DNA from: Geosiphon pyriformis
Lineage: Eukaryota > Glomeromycota > Glomeromycetes > Archaeosporales > Geosiphonaceae
Direction of reading: 5' to 3'
Length of the DNA stretch: 64,000 bases
Assembly: GCA_016748015.1 (NCBI GenBank)
Contig: JAAOMT010000512.1
Span: 1,923,598-1,987,597, forward strand
Every line of letters starts with the position of its first letter. Position 1 is the stretch's first letter. Below, in pieces: positions 32,640-46,649 of this stretch. A program made the position numbers and the translations under genes. Below the pieces are notes generated by a model that saw only the letters and a list, made by a program, of their open reading frames with translations, was not told where the DNA came from and made no database searches.

Positions 32640-34156
32640 ATTTGTTTCTATATAGCACTTTGTTTTTGTTGAGATGGTTTTTTTTAAACTGAAGTATTAA
32701 CAAATATTGGTATAATTGTTGATAAGTAATTATGTCTATTAGTATGGAATTAGATTTAAGTTATTTTTGACAAGCTATTGATATTGGTATTTTTAGTTTC
32801 TTTTTTATAATATACTTTGTATAAAAATTACTGTAAATAAGTACTTCATTTTGTATATTTTTTTTCAAGTTATGGTTTGCTAAATAATTAAATAAGTCTT
32901 TTATAATCAATATATAAATCAAATAATTAACAAAAATAATATTTCCAGTTTTATATAGTCTAATAAATAACAAAACACTCTAAATCTATAAAACTATATT
33001 TTTTTTGGTTGTACTAGTGCTTTTATTAACATAAATAACTAAATGTTTTCTATTATCTAGTTTAATTTAAGATAAAACTGCTTTAAAAGCATTTTTTAAT
33101 ATATTAGTAACTACAATAAATTGTTTATTAAAATCCAAATATATTAATATTAAAACTTTAATAAATTGGTATTTGAAATAATTAAAAGCTTTTTGTTGTT
33201 TAATTTTTTACATATATAATACATATTTTAAGAGCAAATAGTAAAAGAGTTAGACAATATTAGAAAACTTTTTAATAAAACAATAGTAATATTTAGTAAG
33301 TTTTAAAAAATTATATAGTTTACAAAAATTGATTAAAGTAGAAAAATTTTTAACTTTCTGAACTTTGTCTAAATTTAATTTTATTTTACTTTTTTCTAAT
33401 AATATATTTTAGGAATTTATGTTTGGTTTTTTCAAAGAAATATTTATTAGGATTAAGTTTCAATTTCACATTTCAGAAACAATCAAAAACTTGTTAAAAG
33501 TAGAGTAAATAATCATCAAATATTTCTAAAAACATATTAATATTATCTAAGTAAACAATAATTAATTTTCATAGAAATCTTTTATATATAACATTTATTA
33601 AATATTAAAAGATAACAAAATTCAAAAAGCATTATATTAAACTTAAAATTTCCATTTTAAATAATAAAAACAATTTTTTTTTATTAATTAAGTTTATTTT
33701 AACTTGTTTAAATTTAATAACAAGAACCATTTTTTGTTTTTTAAATTGTTTAAAATTTTTTGGATTAGAAAAGTTAAATAGTTGTTTTCTTAAATTATAT
33801 TGTTAATTTTTTAGTAATTAACACAAAAATAAAATTTTTCATTCTTTTTTGTAACTAGAAAAACAGATAAAAACCATAGATTTAATAATTTTTTTATTAA
33901 TCTATTGTCTAATATTTGTTGTATTTTTTGTTTAATTAAATTATTTTTATCTAAGATAATTTAATAAACTTATTGTTTAATAAGTTTGGTATTTTCAATA
34001 TCAATTTTATGCTTTACAATTTTAGTGCATCCAAATTTGTTTTTGTTAATAAAAATATTAGTATATTGGTTTAAGAGAATTTTAAGTTATATTTACTAAA
34101 AGATACTTAAATTTTTCAAATTAAGTTTATTAATTTCTTCTGTAATAAATAGATAG
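32640..34156 (-). pseudogene. Decayed RT/RNase H of AT-rich gypsy element
   Basis: Bases 33400-33480 match the FFGKNELAFLGH-encoding segment near 12040-12080 of the outer element, and 33530-33660 match the catalytic-box and MPFGL region. RNase H remnants lie near 33000-33150. All frames are lost to stops. The block ends at the solo LTR insertion. Confidence 0.65.
34153..34156. repeat. Target site duplication ATAG, left side of solo LTR
   Basis: Matches 34977-34980. Flanks fit the GATAGC context of the related sequence near 12816, so the host was intact gypsy DNA. Confidence 0.85.
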
Positions 34157-34976
34157 TGTTACAGTTCAAGAATTTAATAAGAATTATAAATAATATAAAT
34201 TAGCCAATCATGAAATAGCACAGCAACAATTTATAAAAAGAAATGATTTACAAATAACAGCAAGCACTATTTTACAATAGCAACAAGCACTATTGTGCAA
34301 AAGCAGTAAGTACTATTTCACAATAGCAGCAAGCACTATTTAGAAATAATGGAAATAGAGTATTACAAGACATTATTTTGTAAAACAATAATTATATATA
34401 TATACAATAGTTTTTAATGATGAAAAAAAAAACAGCTTCAATTCGAAGCAACAAATATCTAAATAAAATCTTATTCAAAAAAAGAATTAATAAAAAAATT
34501 ATAAATTGAATGAACATTACAATTACGAGATTAACAATAGAATTCACATATCTTTTCTAGTGAATGAAACTATCATTCTATCTTTGAACTCTTTAAAAAA
34601 ATAATTACTGATTAAGATTATTCATGTGGTTACTAATTAAATTGAAAAAGCTTTATTATATACTTAGAGAAATCACAAAAAGGCCATTAACATTTTGTGT
34701 TTTTAGATTAAAGAAACACATCAAGCAATTGCAAAGATAGTCTCAGAAAAAACTCCAGACAGCAGATAGATTTCAAATTAGCCTCTGAGAAAAAGTACAC
34801 AACATACAAAGACAACTAGAATTAAAGAGAAAATTTACATTACAACATCAAGAGAAAACCTTTAGTACATTATCATTAATATCCAACACATAAAATAAAG
34901 GAACTCATGAGAGACTAATTGCAATTAAAATAGGAGATCAATAATTAAAATATACCAAAAAAACACTTTTGTAATA
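34157..34976 (+). mobile_element. Solo LTR of the nest A outer gypsy family
   Basis: An 820-bp sequence that is the reverse complement of the outer-family LTR over its full length. It starts TGTTACAG, ends GTAATA (a C-to-T change from GTAACA), has four 23-bp tandem units (34249-34341) and is flanked by ATAG. No internal sequence is present, so it formed by LTR-LTR recombination. It is clearly less AT-drifted than the element it sits in. Confidence 0.93.
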
Positions 34977-34980
34977 ATAG
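34977..34980. repeat. Target site duplication ATAG, right side of solo LTR
   Basis: Matches 34153-34156. A 5-bp duplication is excluded because the next bases differ. Confidence 0.85.
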
Positions 34981-37290
34981 CTTTTTTTTAACATGTTTTA
35001 TATTTAAAACATAATATTACAGAACAGAAATAGTTGTGTAAAATCAAAAATAAATTGTGGCTTTCTAAAATCTTAAATATCTATGATAATATAACCAATA
35101 AAAGTTTTTTTAGAAATTTGAATAAAATTTTCTGTAAAATTGTAAATAAAAATTTTGAAGTATTTATAAACTTTAGCAAATATATAAAGATTTGTAATAT
35201 TTGTTATGTAAAAAAATTTTGAAACAGTTTTAAACAATAAAACTTGATCTTAAATTTTTTATTTTACTTTTATTATATATTGTTAATATAATAGAATTAA
35301 AATTATTATATTAATATAGATAAGTTTTATCTTGTTACTAATATTTTTTACAAAATTAACTTGTATATTTTCTTTTTTATTAAACTCAAATTCTTGAATT
35401 TTTTAAGTAATAAGTCTTAATTTTTTTTTGCATTGCTATTAAAGTCAATTAAGAGATCTTAACAAGAAAAAAAAGATAACTTATGTAATTTTTTCTTAAA
35501 ATTTAATTATATAAGGCTTATTAGAATTATTTTAAAGCATTATAATTATATTTCTTATATATCTAACATTAATTATTTCTTTTTTAACATTAATTTCTTT
35601 GTTTACAAGATTAGATCAAGATGTAATTTGGATTATAATATTAATAAAAAATTAAAGCTAATTTAAGATCTATTTTTATAAAGAACTGAAGTGCTATAAC
35701 TATAAAAAATTGTTCAGAATATCTCAAATTAAATTTGGTATTACTGACATATGCTTTTTTAAAACATATTTTTTTATTGTTGTGTTATATTATTTTAGTT
35801 CTAATTTTTTTAAAAATTAGAATAAACAAAATATTATTCTATTTTAATAACTAAATTTGACTCTTAAAATATTATGTCTTTTATTACTAATATATTTTTT
35901 TTTGAATTTTTTGAATTTAAAGATAGAATAAAGTATTTGTGAAAATATATTGAACAAAAAATCACATTTATTACAATATTAAAAATAATAAGAGATTAAA
36001 TAATAATTATATAGTTTTGTATTAAAATCAGTTAATTTTTGTTTTTATTTTTTTTAGATAAAGACAAGTTTTTAATACTGGTCTTAGAATGTTTTAAAAT
36101 TATCAGTAAACAAATTATTTTTTTTTTTATAGTTGTTAAAGCATTTTTTGTGGTGTGTACTTTCTTAATCATAATATATTCTCATTTTACAATAGCTTTT
36201 TTCCAAATATTTTTTTCATTATAAGAATATAAATTTAGTTAATTTATTGTTTAACTGTAGGCAACAGTAAATAAGGTTTTTTTTGAAATCAATTATTAAT
36301 TAGAATAGTGTACTAACAAGATTTATTACATATTTTTTTTTTGTCAAAAATATTATTTTATAGTTTTTTATTGGAAAAAATTTTATCATATGTAAAGCAC
36401 AATATATTATCCTATTTGTTTTGTTATTTGGTCACTCAAATTATTCTAATACATAAGAGTAACAATAATATTTGATGACAATTGGCTATATTTTATTATT
36501 TTTTATATATGTACTTATTAAAAACAATTTTTTTTCACAATTTATACAGACCAATTTTGGAAAATAATAAATCTGATTTCTTTAATTCAGAAATACATAA
36601 ACAAAAATTAATGCTTGTGGCTTTTTTTTTGTTTTTTATTTGCCTTTTTTTTTCTTAAATAAGTAATAGTAGTAGTTTTATGTTAAAATTATTAGTCTAA
36701 GAAATTTGGTAAGTTTATAAAATCGACTGGATTACAATTTTTTTAAATTTGATAAAAGACTATTTAATAATAGCTGTTTTAAAATGTTTACAAATGATAA
36801 AAATATGAGTATGTTGGCTGTTAAACAAAATTTGAAGTTTTTGTGTATTTTAATTAAGAATAGCATAAGCTTTGATTAGCCAGTTATTGTTAATTAGAGC
36901 TTAGTATTGAGTTGTTTTATTACTAAACCTTTTATAAAAATTATGATTCTATTAATGTTAAAGAAACAATTATTAATTTTTTTTAATTAATGTTTTGGTA
37001 TTTTCATTAGCTATAATAATTTTGGCAGTAATAGTCTAATTAACTCAGTAATCTAATTAATCTATAAGTTGTTTTGTAATTATGTTGTCTGTTAATTTAC
37101 TGTTAAATATTAGTTTAATGTTTATTTTTTCTATTTTGACATTAGTATATAATTAATTTATAGTTAATAACAGATTTACTAAAGAAGTTAAAAATGTTTT
37201 AACTGTTAATATTAAATAAAAATATGATTACAAAAGTTTTATCTTCAGTAATTGTGGCCAAAAAAATTATATTAAAAGTGGTCTGATTGT
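34981..37290 (-). pseudogene. Decayed dUTPase, Cys-rich and protease region of AT-rich gypsy element
   Basis: By position this should hold the dUTPase, Cys-rich and protease domains. Only the protease part can be matched: 36880-37100 aligns with 14670-14830 of the outer element (the segment around TAGCCAGTTATTGTTAATTA). The dUTPase and Cys-rich parts are too decayed for me to confirm. Confidence 0.4.
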
Positions 37291-37299
37291 TGTTAAAAA

Positions 37300-39360
37300 A
37301 AATGATTGGTAATTTCAATTACAGTTTTTTCTTTTAAAAGTACAATATTATCAAAATTCAGAGTTTTTATAAAATTAAAATATAAAGTCTGGTTTAGATA
37401 TTTTAGTAGAATTGCTTAAAGTAGTAGGTTGTTATAATTTATAATTTAAAGTAACACTGTAATAAATTAAGTTTAATTTTTACTGTTGTTTTGTTATTTT
37501 TGATTATAGTTAATAATTCGAAATTTTAAGTTGCTATATTATAAAATTAAATACTAAAATAGTATTTATAATATTGTTTGTAGATGTTGATAATAATTTT
37601 AAAGTGGCTAAAATAAGTATTATAATTGTTGATATTAAAATAAGGAATATTAAAATTTCATAAATTATAGATATTTGAGAAATTATTAATATTGGTTTTT
37701 ATAATTCTGGTTTAATAGTTTTTTGTAGCAATTTCTTGTAATGTAATCAGATTTCTGACAATAATAATAATTATGTGAATCTTGTTTTTAAAGTTGTTGT
37801 TACTGTTGGTATTATTATTATTGTTAGTATTTTGTAATATTATTATTTTTTTAACATTATAAAAACTGATATGTTTTTGAATTTTTGGCAAAAATTCCTT
37901 AATTTTTTGAGTTAATTTCTCATTTAATTGAGTAAGCTTTGTATTAATATCAGAAATTTTATTTATAATCAAATTAATAGCTTAAATATAATTTATTTCT
38001 TGTTTTGTTAATTTAAAGTCACAAACAAGTATTATTGTCTTTTGTAAAATACTAAGATATCAAAGTCTAATAAATTAAAGAATACTACTTCTTAATCTTT
38101 TAATAAATTAATTCAAAATTTGGCCAAAAATATAATAGTCTTGTTTGATAGCTTGAATTTAATAAAAAATTTAATTAAATTGGTTAAGATAAGTGATGAC
38201 TGCTTTATAATTTTTTTGTTTTATAATATTAAATTGATTCTGTAGTCGAATTAGAGTATTAGAATTGCAGAAATACTATAAAAAAACAAATTTAAAGATA
38301 GCAAAGTCAGTTGGCTTTTCATTAAGATTTTGGTACTACAAGTTTACAGTTTTAGTTAAAAAAAAAGTAAGACTTAAATTGTTCTAATTTTATTTTAATT
38401 GTTGATTATAATTGCTTTTTTAACTTCTATAATCTATATATATGTATCTTTTTTTTATTAAAAATTTTTTTTAGTTTAATAATGTTTTTGTAAGTTATAA
38501 TTAAAGTAATAAAAAGTTGTTTATTTTTTGACAAAAAAGTTATTAAAAAAAATATGTTTATTGGTTTTGTTAAACTTAAAACTAGTTGTTTTTTTTTGTT
38601 AATTGCTATAATAAATTAAAATAAAAATGTTTCTTTTTAGAAAGTAATTGTTAATTTGGCTAGTAGTTTTAATGTTTGTTGTTTTAAAAAAAAAAATTTT
38701 AAAAAGTGGTATTTGTTATAAGAATAAGATTTTTAAACAATGTTTTATATTTTTTAATAATTTGGTTTAGAAATTTTTGTTGAAGTTTTAAGGATAAAAA
38801 TTTTTGAGAGTTTTTAGAGTTTTTGGTTGTAAGTTGTTTGGTTAATTTAGTAAAATTTTGTTTTCTGGAGTTTAATAATAAAATAATATTGTTAATAAAA
38901 GAAATCTTGACTTTTTGCTTATTGTAAGTTAAAGTTTTTTTTATATAAATGGCTATTAGATATAGTTTTTTGTATTCAACTTGAATTTTTTAGAAAAAAC
39001 TTTTATGCTACAATTTTTTTTAAGCTGTAAATTATAATTTTTTGTGTATTTTTCAATTTTTTGTCAATAAGAAAAAAGATTTCTGTAATTGTTTTTTTGG
39101 TGGTTGAAATTAAGTATTATAATAAGTATTAGTAAATTTGTTTCTGAATTTTTTAGTATTTGCTGTTTTGTTTAAATGATAATAAACTTTGGTATATATA
39201 TAATAAAAAAAATTACTTTTAGCTGCAATTGTTTCTTTTGAAATTTCTAAGTTTTTTCAAAAGTGTTAGTATATTGCTTTTCTAAAAGATAAATAATTTT
39301 TTTTGATTATTTTAATAGTTATTACTTTATAAGTTTTCTAAATGCTCTGTCTTTGTAAAT
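37300..39360 (-). pseudogene. Decayed gag of AT-rich gypsy element
   Basis: A residual 86-residue frame at 37972-37712 aligns with the outer gag near 25560-25290: a Lys-rich helix (LTQLNEKLTQKIKEFLPKIQ), then the former zinc knuckle with its Cys codons changed. The block ends near the primer-site motif at 39384. Confidence 0.65.
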
Positions 39361-39366
39361 TTTATA

Positions 39367-39384
39367 ATCTTACAAAAAACACCA
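39367..39384 (-). promoter_or_regulatory. Remnant primer binding site of AT-rich gypsy element
   Basis: The element strand reads TGGTGTTTTTTGTAAGAT two bases after the LTR. Its first bases resemble the inner nest A site (TGGTGCTCTCTC) with C-to-T changes. Confidence 0.45.
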
Positions 39385-39386
39385 AA

Positions 39387-40413
39387 TATTATAGATAAAC
39401 TTAAATAAAATAAGATTATAACTTTTAGTGCTTATTATTTAATAATAAAAGCTAATTAAGCATTAATATAATAGTTTTTTTGGTTAAGTTAATTATTAAT
39501 TTCTAAAAGTTTTTTTGTTTAAAGTTATATCTATTAAGTTTTTTTGTTATAAAATACAGAGTTTTGGTTTTTTTAATTATACTATTTTCATTGTATTTTT
39601 TTTTGAGCTAGTAAATACAGTCACTAAAATTTGGTATTGTTTTTTATTTTTTTAATAAACTAACAAAATAAAGTTAATATTTAAACTTAAAAAAAGCTTT
39701 TCTCTTTTACCAAACTATTATAAAATTTATTTTCAAATAGTTGATTTTTAATATTGCTAGTTTACAAGTAAGAAGAAAAAAATAAAGATAAAATAAAAAA
39801 AATAAAAAAAATAAAAATAAAAATAAAAATAAAAATTAGTATTATTAATTATTATAATTAAAAGCAATTAGTCTAAGTTATTAAGATTCTAAGACTGTTT
39901 TATGCTAATAATATCTGGCTTAAAGTAAAAATAACAGAGACAATTGGTTTAATTTTAATAATTAGAATATTAAAATTATATATAAATAATTTGAAATAAG
40001 AAGATTTTATTAAATTAGTTTAAAATATATATATATAATAAAGTTGTTTTTTCTAAAATTAAAAGATTTTAAAAAGAAGTTATTTTTGTTTTTTTTTGCT
40101 TGTTTTTTTATCAGTTAAAATTACTCATTTTTATATATATTCTCTAATTTTACAAAATTGTTTTTAATTGCTTATTATTATTAATTATTGCTTACTATTT
40201 TTATTATTGATTTGTTTTTTTATACTATAATTAATTTTTTTATATTATGACTAGTTATTTTGTGTTATTTTATGTTATTGTATATTATCTTGTATTATTC
40301 TAAATTATTTTGTATTATTTTATATTATTTTACATTATTTGTTTTTTCTATATTATTATATATTAATTACGTTTTTTCAATAGTTTTGAATTGGTTTTTT
40401 TATTCAAATAATA
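39387..40413 (-). repeat. Right (5') LTR of AT-rich gypsy element
   Basis: Pairs with 29682-30652. Starts TATTATAG and ends AATAATA. Confidence 0.8.
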
Positions 40414-42110
40414 TTGGTTATAATACTAAAAGTAAAAATAAAAAGCCTTTGAATTTTTATATTAATACCTTAAAAATAAAATAATTTAACTTTGAAAAGA
40501 TAGCAATTTTTCTTTTTGATTTATGTAATTTTAGCTTTAATAATAATAATAATACTATAGATTTTTTTATTTTTATTAACTAATTTTATTTTATAATTAA
40601 AGCTCATATCAAAAAAAAACTTTAATTTAATTAAATTATTTGTATTGAATATCAACTTTTTGGTTATGTTTAACAAAAATCTAAATAACAAATTTAAGTT
40701 TATTAAAAATTTTTTTTTAATATTAATAGTTTTAGAGAAACATTAATTTTTTCAAAATTCCAAGAAATTATTAAAGCATTGTTTATGTCTAAATTTAGTT
40801 TTGAGGCTACAAAGCAGTTAACTATAGAAAAAAAAATTTTAAGTAATGTCAATCTAAAAAAAATTAACATTAGATTAAATTGAAAAATAATAGTCAAGAA
40901 GATTTCAGTGGATTTTTCTAAATTAGTAATTAAATTAATATTATCTAAATTTGGCAAAATTGTTTTTATTAGAATACAGTTTATTGGTTTTTGGCAAAAA
41001 ATCTTAATAAAATTTTAAAATTTTAAAATTACTGATTTAATTATGGCCAAATAATTAATCTTATTAAGAAAAAATTCAATACAAATTGTTAAAACTAACA
41101 TTAAAAAACATATTTGGGATCTAAAAAACCATTATTATACTCTTTTATATACTCTTTTGATAAGCATAACTGTTTATAATCTTTTGAGTTTGATATAAAT
41201 TTAATATAAAAAAATATGTTTTATTTCTTACAACTTTGTTTTTTATGTATAAACACATTGTATTATTATGTGTTTTAAGTTGGCTATAGTTAAAAACACT
41301 GTTATTTGTTCAATTTTTGTATTTAAAAGTATTAATCTGGTTTAAACTAATTTATTTTTTCTTAAGTGTACTAAGTATAAAAAATTTGGTTATATTTCAA
41401 TTATATGTAATATTAATTCTAAACTATTTGGTTAAAATTCAAAAAAAAAATTATTTTTAAAGTTAGATAAAAGTTATTTTATTCTTATTTATGCCAAAAA
41501 GCAAGTCTTTATATCTTATTTAGTCTTATTTAGTAGTATAATATAAGCTTTTATAATAAATAGTAGTTTAAAGCATATTTTTTTCAAGTTATTAACTGAT
41601 GTCTCTTTGAAAAATATATTGTTTAGCAGTTTAAAAAAAGTTCCTGCTGTTTTAATTTTGACTTTCAGACTAAACATTTTTGAATGCTTTTTAAAGTTTT
41701 TGTTTGATTATATTGCTAATATTTTTTGCAAATTAAATACATTTTTTTTCAGTTGTTTTTAATTTACATTGTAAAAACATCTGTTTTTGATGCTGTTTTA
41801 GTATTGAACATGGTCATTAATAAGTTGTTGTTTATTTTTTTTGCTTTGTGTATTAATTTTAGTGTTTTTTAAGACATGTTTTTTAATAAATCTAAAGTCT
41901 TAACCACCAAAATTAGTAACCTAAAAGCTAGCATGATAGTTTTAAAGAGTTCAATTCAATTTATTATGAATAAATTAAAGTTTTTTGGTTTGAATAATAA
42001 TGTAATATTCTTTTTTGTTTTTAATAAATAATTTAACTTAAAAAATAATTACATATAATATTAAAAAAATAAATATTTTTGTCAAACAAAATAATATTAT
42101 TAAGTGATAT
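40414..42110 (+). pseudogene. Decayed LINE ORF1 (nest B)
   Basis: Bases 40720-41060 translate with few stops to a protein aligning with the LINE ORF1 at 47690-47990 (SKFQEIIKALFMSKFSFEA against SKFEEIIKSTFIFEASMEKA; FGKIVFIRIQFIGFWQKI against FGQIKSIKIQLIGLWQKA). The zinc-knuckle and C-terminal portions follow up to about 42100 in shattered frames. Confidence 0.7.
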
Positions 42111-45100
42111 AAAAAATTACAAAATAATATATTAATTATTATTAAAACTAAATTTTATTTTAATATTAAATCTTAAATTGCAAGTAAGTTTTTAAATATA
42201 AAAGTATTTATTTCTAATTTGGATTTTGATTATTTGGATATTAGTATTGCTTTAATTATAAATAAATATTTAATTAAACATGTTTTTAAAATTTTAAAAA
42301 TTCTTGGTAGGTTTTTATTAATCTATTTATTATTCAAAAACAAACAACCAGTTTTTGTATTAGAATTATATATTAACATATTTTTAAAAAAATTTAGATT
42401 AAGCTATTGCTATTAATTTTTTTAAAGTTTTTTTGTTATTTTGGAAAGTAATTTTAATAAAAATAATATTAAACATAGTATTAACTTCAAAAGATATATA
42501 AATTTAAATTTGGTTAATTTTTTGGTTAGTAGTTTATTTATTAAGTTTTTTATTTAAAAAAACTTCAAAAATATTAAGAAAATTATTGTTTTTATTTTTA
42601 TTTTGCCCAACTTGGTAAATACACTGGCTAATAAAAAAGTTATAAATATAATTTTTTTTCAATACTAATTACAATACAATTTACATTATTGTTGGTTTTA
42701 GTGGTCTCTTAAATTTAATTTTAAGATTATTTTATATATAAGCTAATAAAAATCAATAAAATTTAATATTAAAAATATTAATAATATAAAATAAAAATTG
42801 TTCAGAATTTTAATACTTGATACTGCTATTATATTTATTAATAATTTTGTTGTAGTAAAAAAACTTTAAGATATAAATAAAATGTAAAATATTGTTTATA
42901 AAATAGTTAATTTTTTAGCAAATGAGATACTTTTTAAGTTTTGGTTTAAAAACTATATTAGTGTTTTTATAAAATCTTTATTTTGTTTTTATAAATTAGA
43001 AACTTTGGTTATTAAACTAATTAAAACATTTTATTTGGTTCCAAGTAATATATTTAATCTGTTTTTAAGACTTTAAATTTCTTTAAATGCTAATACTGTT
43101 TTTAGTGTAAAATTGTTTATTAATTTAAATGCTTATTTTAATGTTGTTTGATTTGTTTTATCAAAAATTAGAAAGTTATACTGAATTTTTAAAATAGTAG
43201 AATTCTAATATGCTAAAAAAATACATATTAACTTTACTACTAACAGACAAATAAAAAGTTTTAAGACAAATAAAAGCCATACTATTTAAAATGTTCTAAA
43301 GTATTTTTTTTATAAAATACTATTAAATTATGTAGTTATTGGAAAAAAATTGGTATTGAAGTCTGAACTGGTTAAATTTAAGATAAATATTATTATAAAG
43401 AATTGGACAAGAAAACAAAGTGTTGGATGAAGTATCTAAGATATAATATTGTTAATATCTTCTTTTAGATTATATTATTAATAATGTTTTTTTTAATATT
43501 ATGTGTTCTATTGGTTTTAGTGACTTGTTGAATGAAAATAGTAAAATTGCTTAATAGAAAAGCAGTTGGTTTTTCTGGTATTTTAAATAAATTGTGAAAA
43601 TATTATGACAAAATAATATTAAACATGCTTTTAGATCTATTGAATTTGTGTTTAATATATGAATTAATTTCATAATCTTAAAAAAAAGTTTGGGTTTTAA
43701 TGATTCTCAAATCTTATAAATAAGAAAGTATTTAATAAATACTTATTCTATTGCTTTAATTGAAACTGCTTGAAAATTTTTTTCAAAATTCTTTTAAATA
43801 AAATTTTTCTGATATATAGCAAGCTTAATATTTTTTATAGAAATAATTGTTTAATTTTAAAGAATACAATAACACAATTTTCTATTTTTATAATTAAATT
43901 AATGATAAAAGATGTACTAAAAAAAAATTGTGAACTTTAGTTAATTTTGTAAAATATATACAAGATATATAATTCTGTGAATTAAGAATATTTAAAATAT
44001 AATCTAAATAAAATTAAAATATGTAACAAATTCATTAGAATTTTTGGTAGTATTTATAATAATTATTTTAATCAGATTATGACTAATTTTGGCTTAACAA
44101 ATAAATATTATATATATAATAGATTGAATTAAAATAAAATGTTCTTATTTTTTTTTTAATAAATATTCTATAATCTCTTTTTGTACAAGATTAAGAAGCA
44201 GAAAAGTATATGTAATTATAAAATTGATTTTAGATTTGTTGCTAAAATTAATTATATTAAAATTAAGCTAGTATGACAATATTTCTTATTACTAATGTTT
44301 TTGTTAATAATAAAATTTAAATAAAGTGTAATTAAGCAGCAATCTAACATATTTTAAATATTACAAGTAATTTTTTTGGTTTAATAATATTTCAATTAAT
44401 AATGATAAAATAGTAACTATTTTAATTAATTACAAAGTTACAAATTTTTTTTTGTTAATTAGTAATTTGCCAATTTTTATAATAAAAAAGAAAAATTTTT
44501 ACAGATATTTAAGTATTTATTTGTTAATAAAGAACTTGTCTAAACCTAATTTAGCAAAAACTTATTTAAATATTAAATTTTTTGCTAATATTATTTTAAA
44601 AAAGTTATTTTTAATAATCAATTTATGTATTTGGTCTCATTAATGCTTTATTTTATTGTTAGTTATAGGATTTAATTCAGTTTTATTTCTAATAATGTGT
44701 GTAAAAAATAGAATACTGTGATTTATAAAAACTTAAAATTAAAATCATGTTTGTTTTTAACTTTTTTAAATAATTTAATTAATTATTTTTTTTTGAAAAC
44801 TTTCAAATAAGTACAAGTTGAAGATAATTAGCTTTTATATTGTGCTTTTCTAACATATATAATATTTTAAACTATTTATTCAAATATAAATTTATTGATT
44901 TACAAGTTTAAAGTTGGTTTTTTTACTATTTTTTATGTTATTTGATTTGTTTTAAAGTTAGTCTTATTAACAATTTTCTGGTTGACATAATTTATGTTTT
45001 TTGTGAATTTAATTTATTTTTAATTAATTTGTTGTATTTAATATTTTGCTTTTATAATAGAACTCCTATATTAGTGGTTTTAGATAAATTTGTCTTTTTT

Positions 45101-46649
45101 AAGGTTTTTTATTTATTTAAGTAATATGGTGTCACTTTTATTAAACAGTTATATAATAAAAAAAATAGCATTTTTAACTAAAAAACTTTCAAATATTAGA
45201 AAAAATTAGACTTTTATGGTCTTGTTTCTGGTTGGTTTAGATTTGTTATTAGTTTTTGGTTAGTATAGCTTTCTGTTTTGTTATTTTATCTTCTAAAATT
45301 AAGTTTTAATCTTTGAATATTTTTAATTTATATGAGTTTAATTTAGTTTGTAATCAGTTATTAAATACTAATATGATCTGTTTTTCTATTTATACTGATA
45401 ATTTTCTAAGTAATTTAATTTTTATTAATATAAAACTAATACTGCAATTTTTTTTAAGAATGTAAATATGAGTTTAAATATTAAAATTTCAAAGTTGATT
45501 TTATTTATTATGACTAAATTACAAGTTATTGTATTTGTCTTAAAATGTGTTCCTTCTTTTTATAAAATTAATTTGTTTTTTGATAATTAAATAACTTTAA
45601 ATATATGTTGTTTAGAGTTGGTTTTGGCTTTTTTAGACTTTTATAATCATTATTGAGTTAAGTGTTAGCATATTGCAAACATTATAAAAAAAAAATTTAT
45701 GTATTAATTAATATAAAATTAAAGAATACTTGAATGTTTTGGATAATAAAAAAGCTAATGTTTTAATTGGTGCTGTCTTATTTTTAGATGTAATATTTCT
45801 GGTATGTATATAAAAATATTTTATTAAAACTAATAATAAAGTTATTTTAAAAAATGTTAAATATTTTGTTTATAGAATTTTTTAGACAATCTATTATGCT
45901 TATTAAAAAATTGGATTTAGAATTCATGTTTTGAAAACCAGTCTGCTTAAAAATATAGACTATATTAAATTAGTACTTGTATAATATATTAATTTTTATA
46001 TAATAGGTGGTTTTATAAGCAAATTTATAATTAAATTATGTTTTTATTTTATAAAAACTTTATACTATAAGTTGCTTATAACTGTATATAAGTGTTAATA
46101 TAATAAATATTATCATAACATTTTATGTCTGTTTTCTAAAAAAATTAAGTTTTCAAATCATGTTTTTTTGTGCAAATTAAATAATAATATTTATAAAAAG
46201 CTATTAAATACTTATGTAGTTATTTAAGAAATATTTTCTGTTTTATTAAGTTAATATTATAGGTTTTTCAATTATTTTTTTTGTGTTTTTTTGATATTAT
46301 AATGTATTTGGCTTTATATAAAAAGTTTGTTTTTAAGAACTGGTTTTATAAGTTTTTTTTAATTTTTAAAAATATTAAAATTGCTGGCAGTAAAGTAATA
46401 AAATTTGTGTGTGATTTTGGATTAGTTTATAAGAATAATATTTGGTTTATCTGTTTTAAACACCAAACTTTTATGAAAAAAAGTGGTTTGATTTTACAGA
46501 ATAAATCTATGTTTGTAGATATTATTGATCTGTTATTTTTTTTATTTAGTAGAGTAATTAGGCTGTTTAAAATCACTAAAGTTTTTAGTATTAATTTTGA
46601 TATATATTTATTTTTTTGGGTATTAAAAACATGGTCTTTGTATATATAA
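42111..46649 (+). pseudogene. Decayed LINE ORF2 (nest B)
   Basis: The endonuclease segment (LDISIALIINKYLIKHVFKI, LGRFLLIYLLFKNKQP) aligns with 49230-49360. The RT segment at 44452-44643 (LPIFIIKKKNFYRYLSIYLL) aligns with 51490-51640. RNase H traces lie near 45400-45800. The C-terminal 122-residue frame at 46281-46649 aligns with 53318-53713 (FKNWFYKFFLIFKNIKIAGS against FSEWFCEAVFVFKAPKVASS). Nearly all changes raise AT. This remnant shows the C-terminal domain was present in an old member of the family. Confidence 0.75.

Larger units (their letters stand above)
29682..40413 (-). mobile_element. AT-rich decayed Ty3/gypsy element of nest B
   Basis: LTR-like ends at 29682-30652 and 39387-40413 align with each other and flank minus-strand remnants in the order seen in nest A. 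The element starts TATTATAG (TGTTAT with G-to-A) after a CCAAA motif like those at both nest A primer sites. Its ends suggest an ATAACA terminus. Flanking bases are TTAA and TTGG, a possible 4-bp duplication altered by G-to-A changes. It is interrupted by the solo LTR at 34157-34976. Confidence 0.8.

Noticed and set aside
29682-40413. Claim that true RIP made the AT-rich copies
   Set aside because: Transitions dominate by eye, but I could not compute dinucleotide context; ordinary CpG deamination over long time explains it as well.
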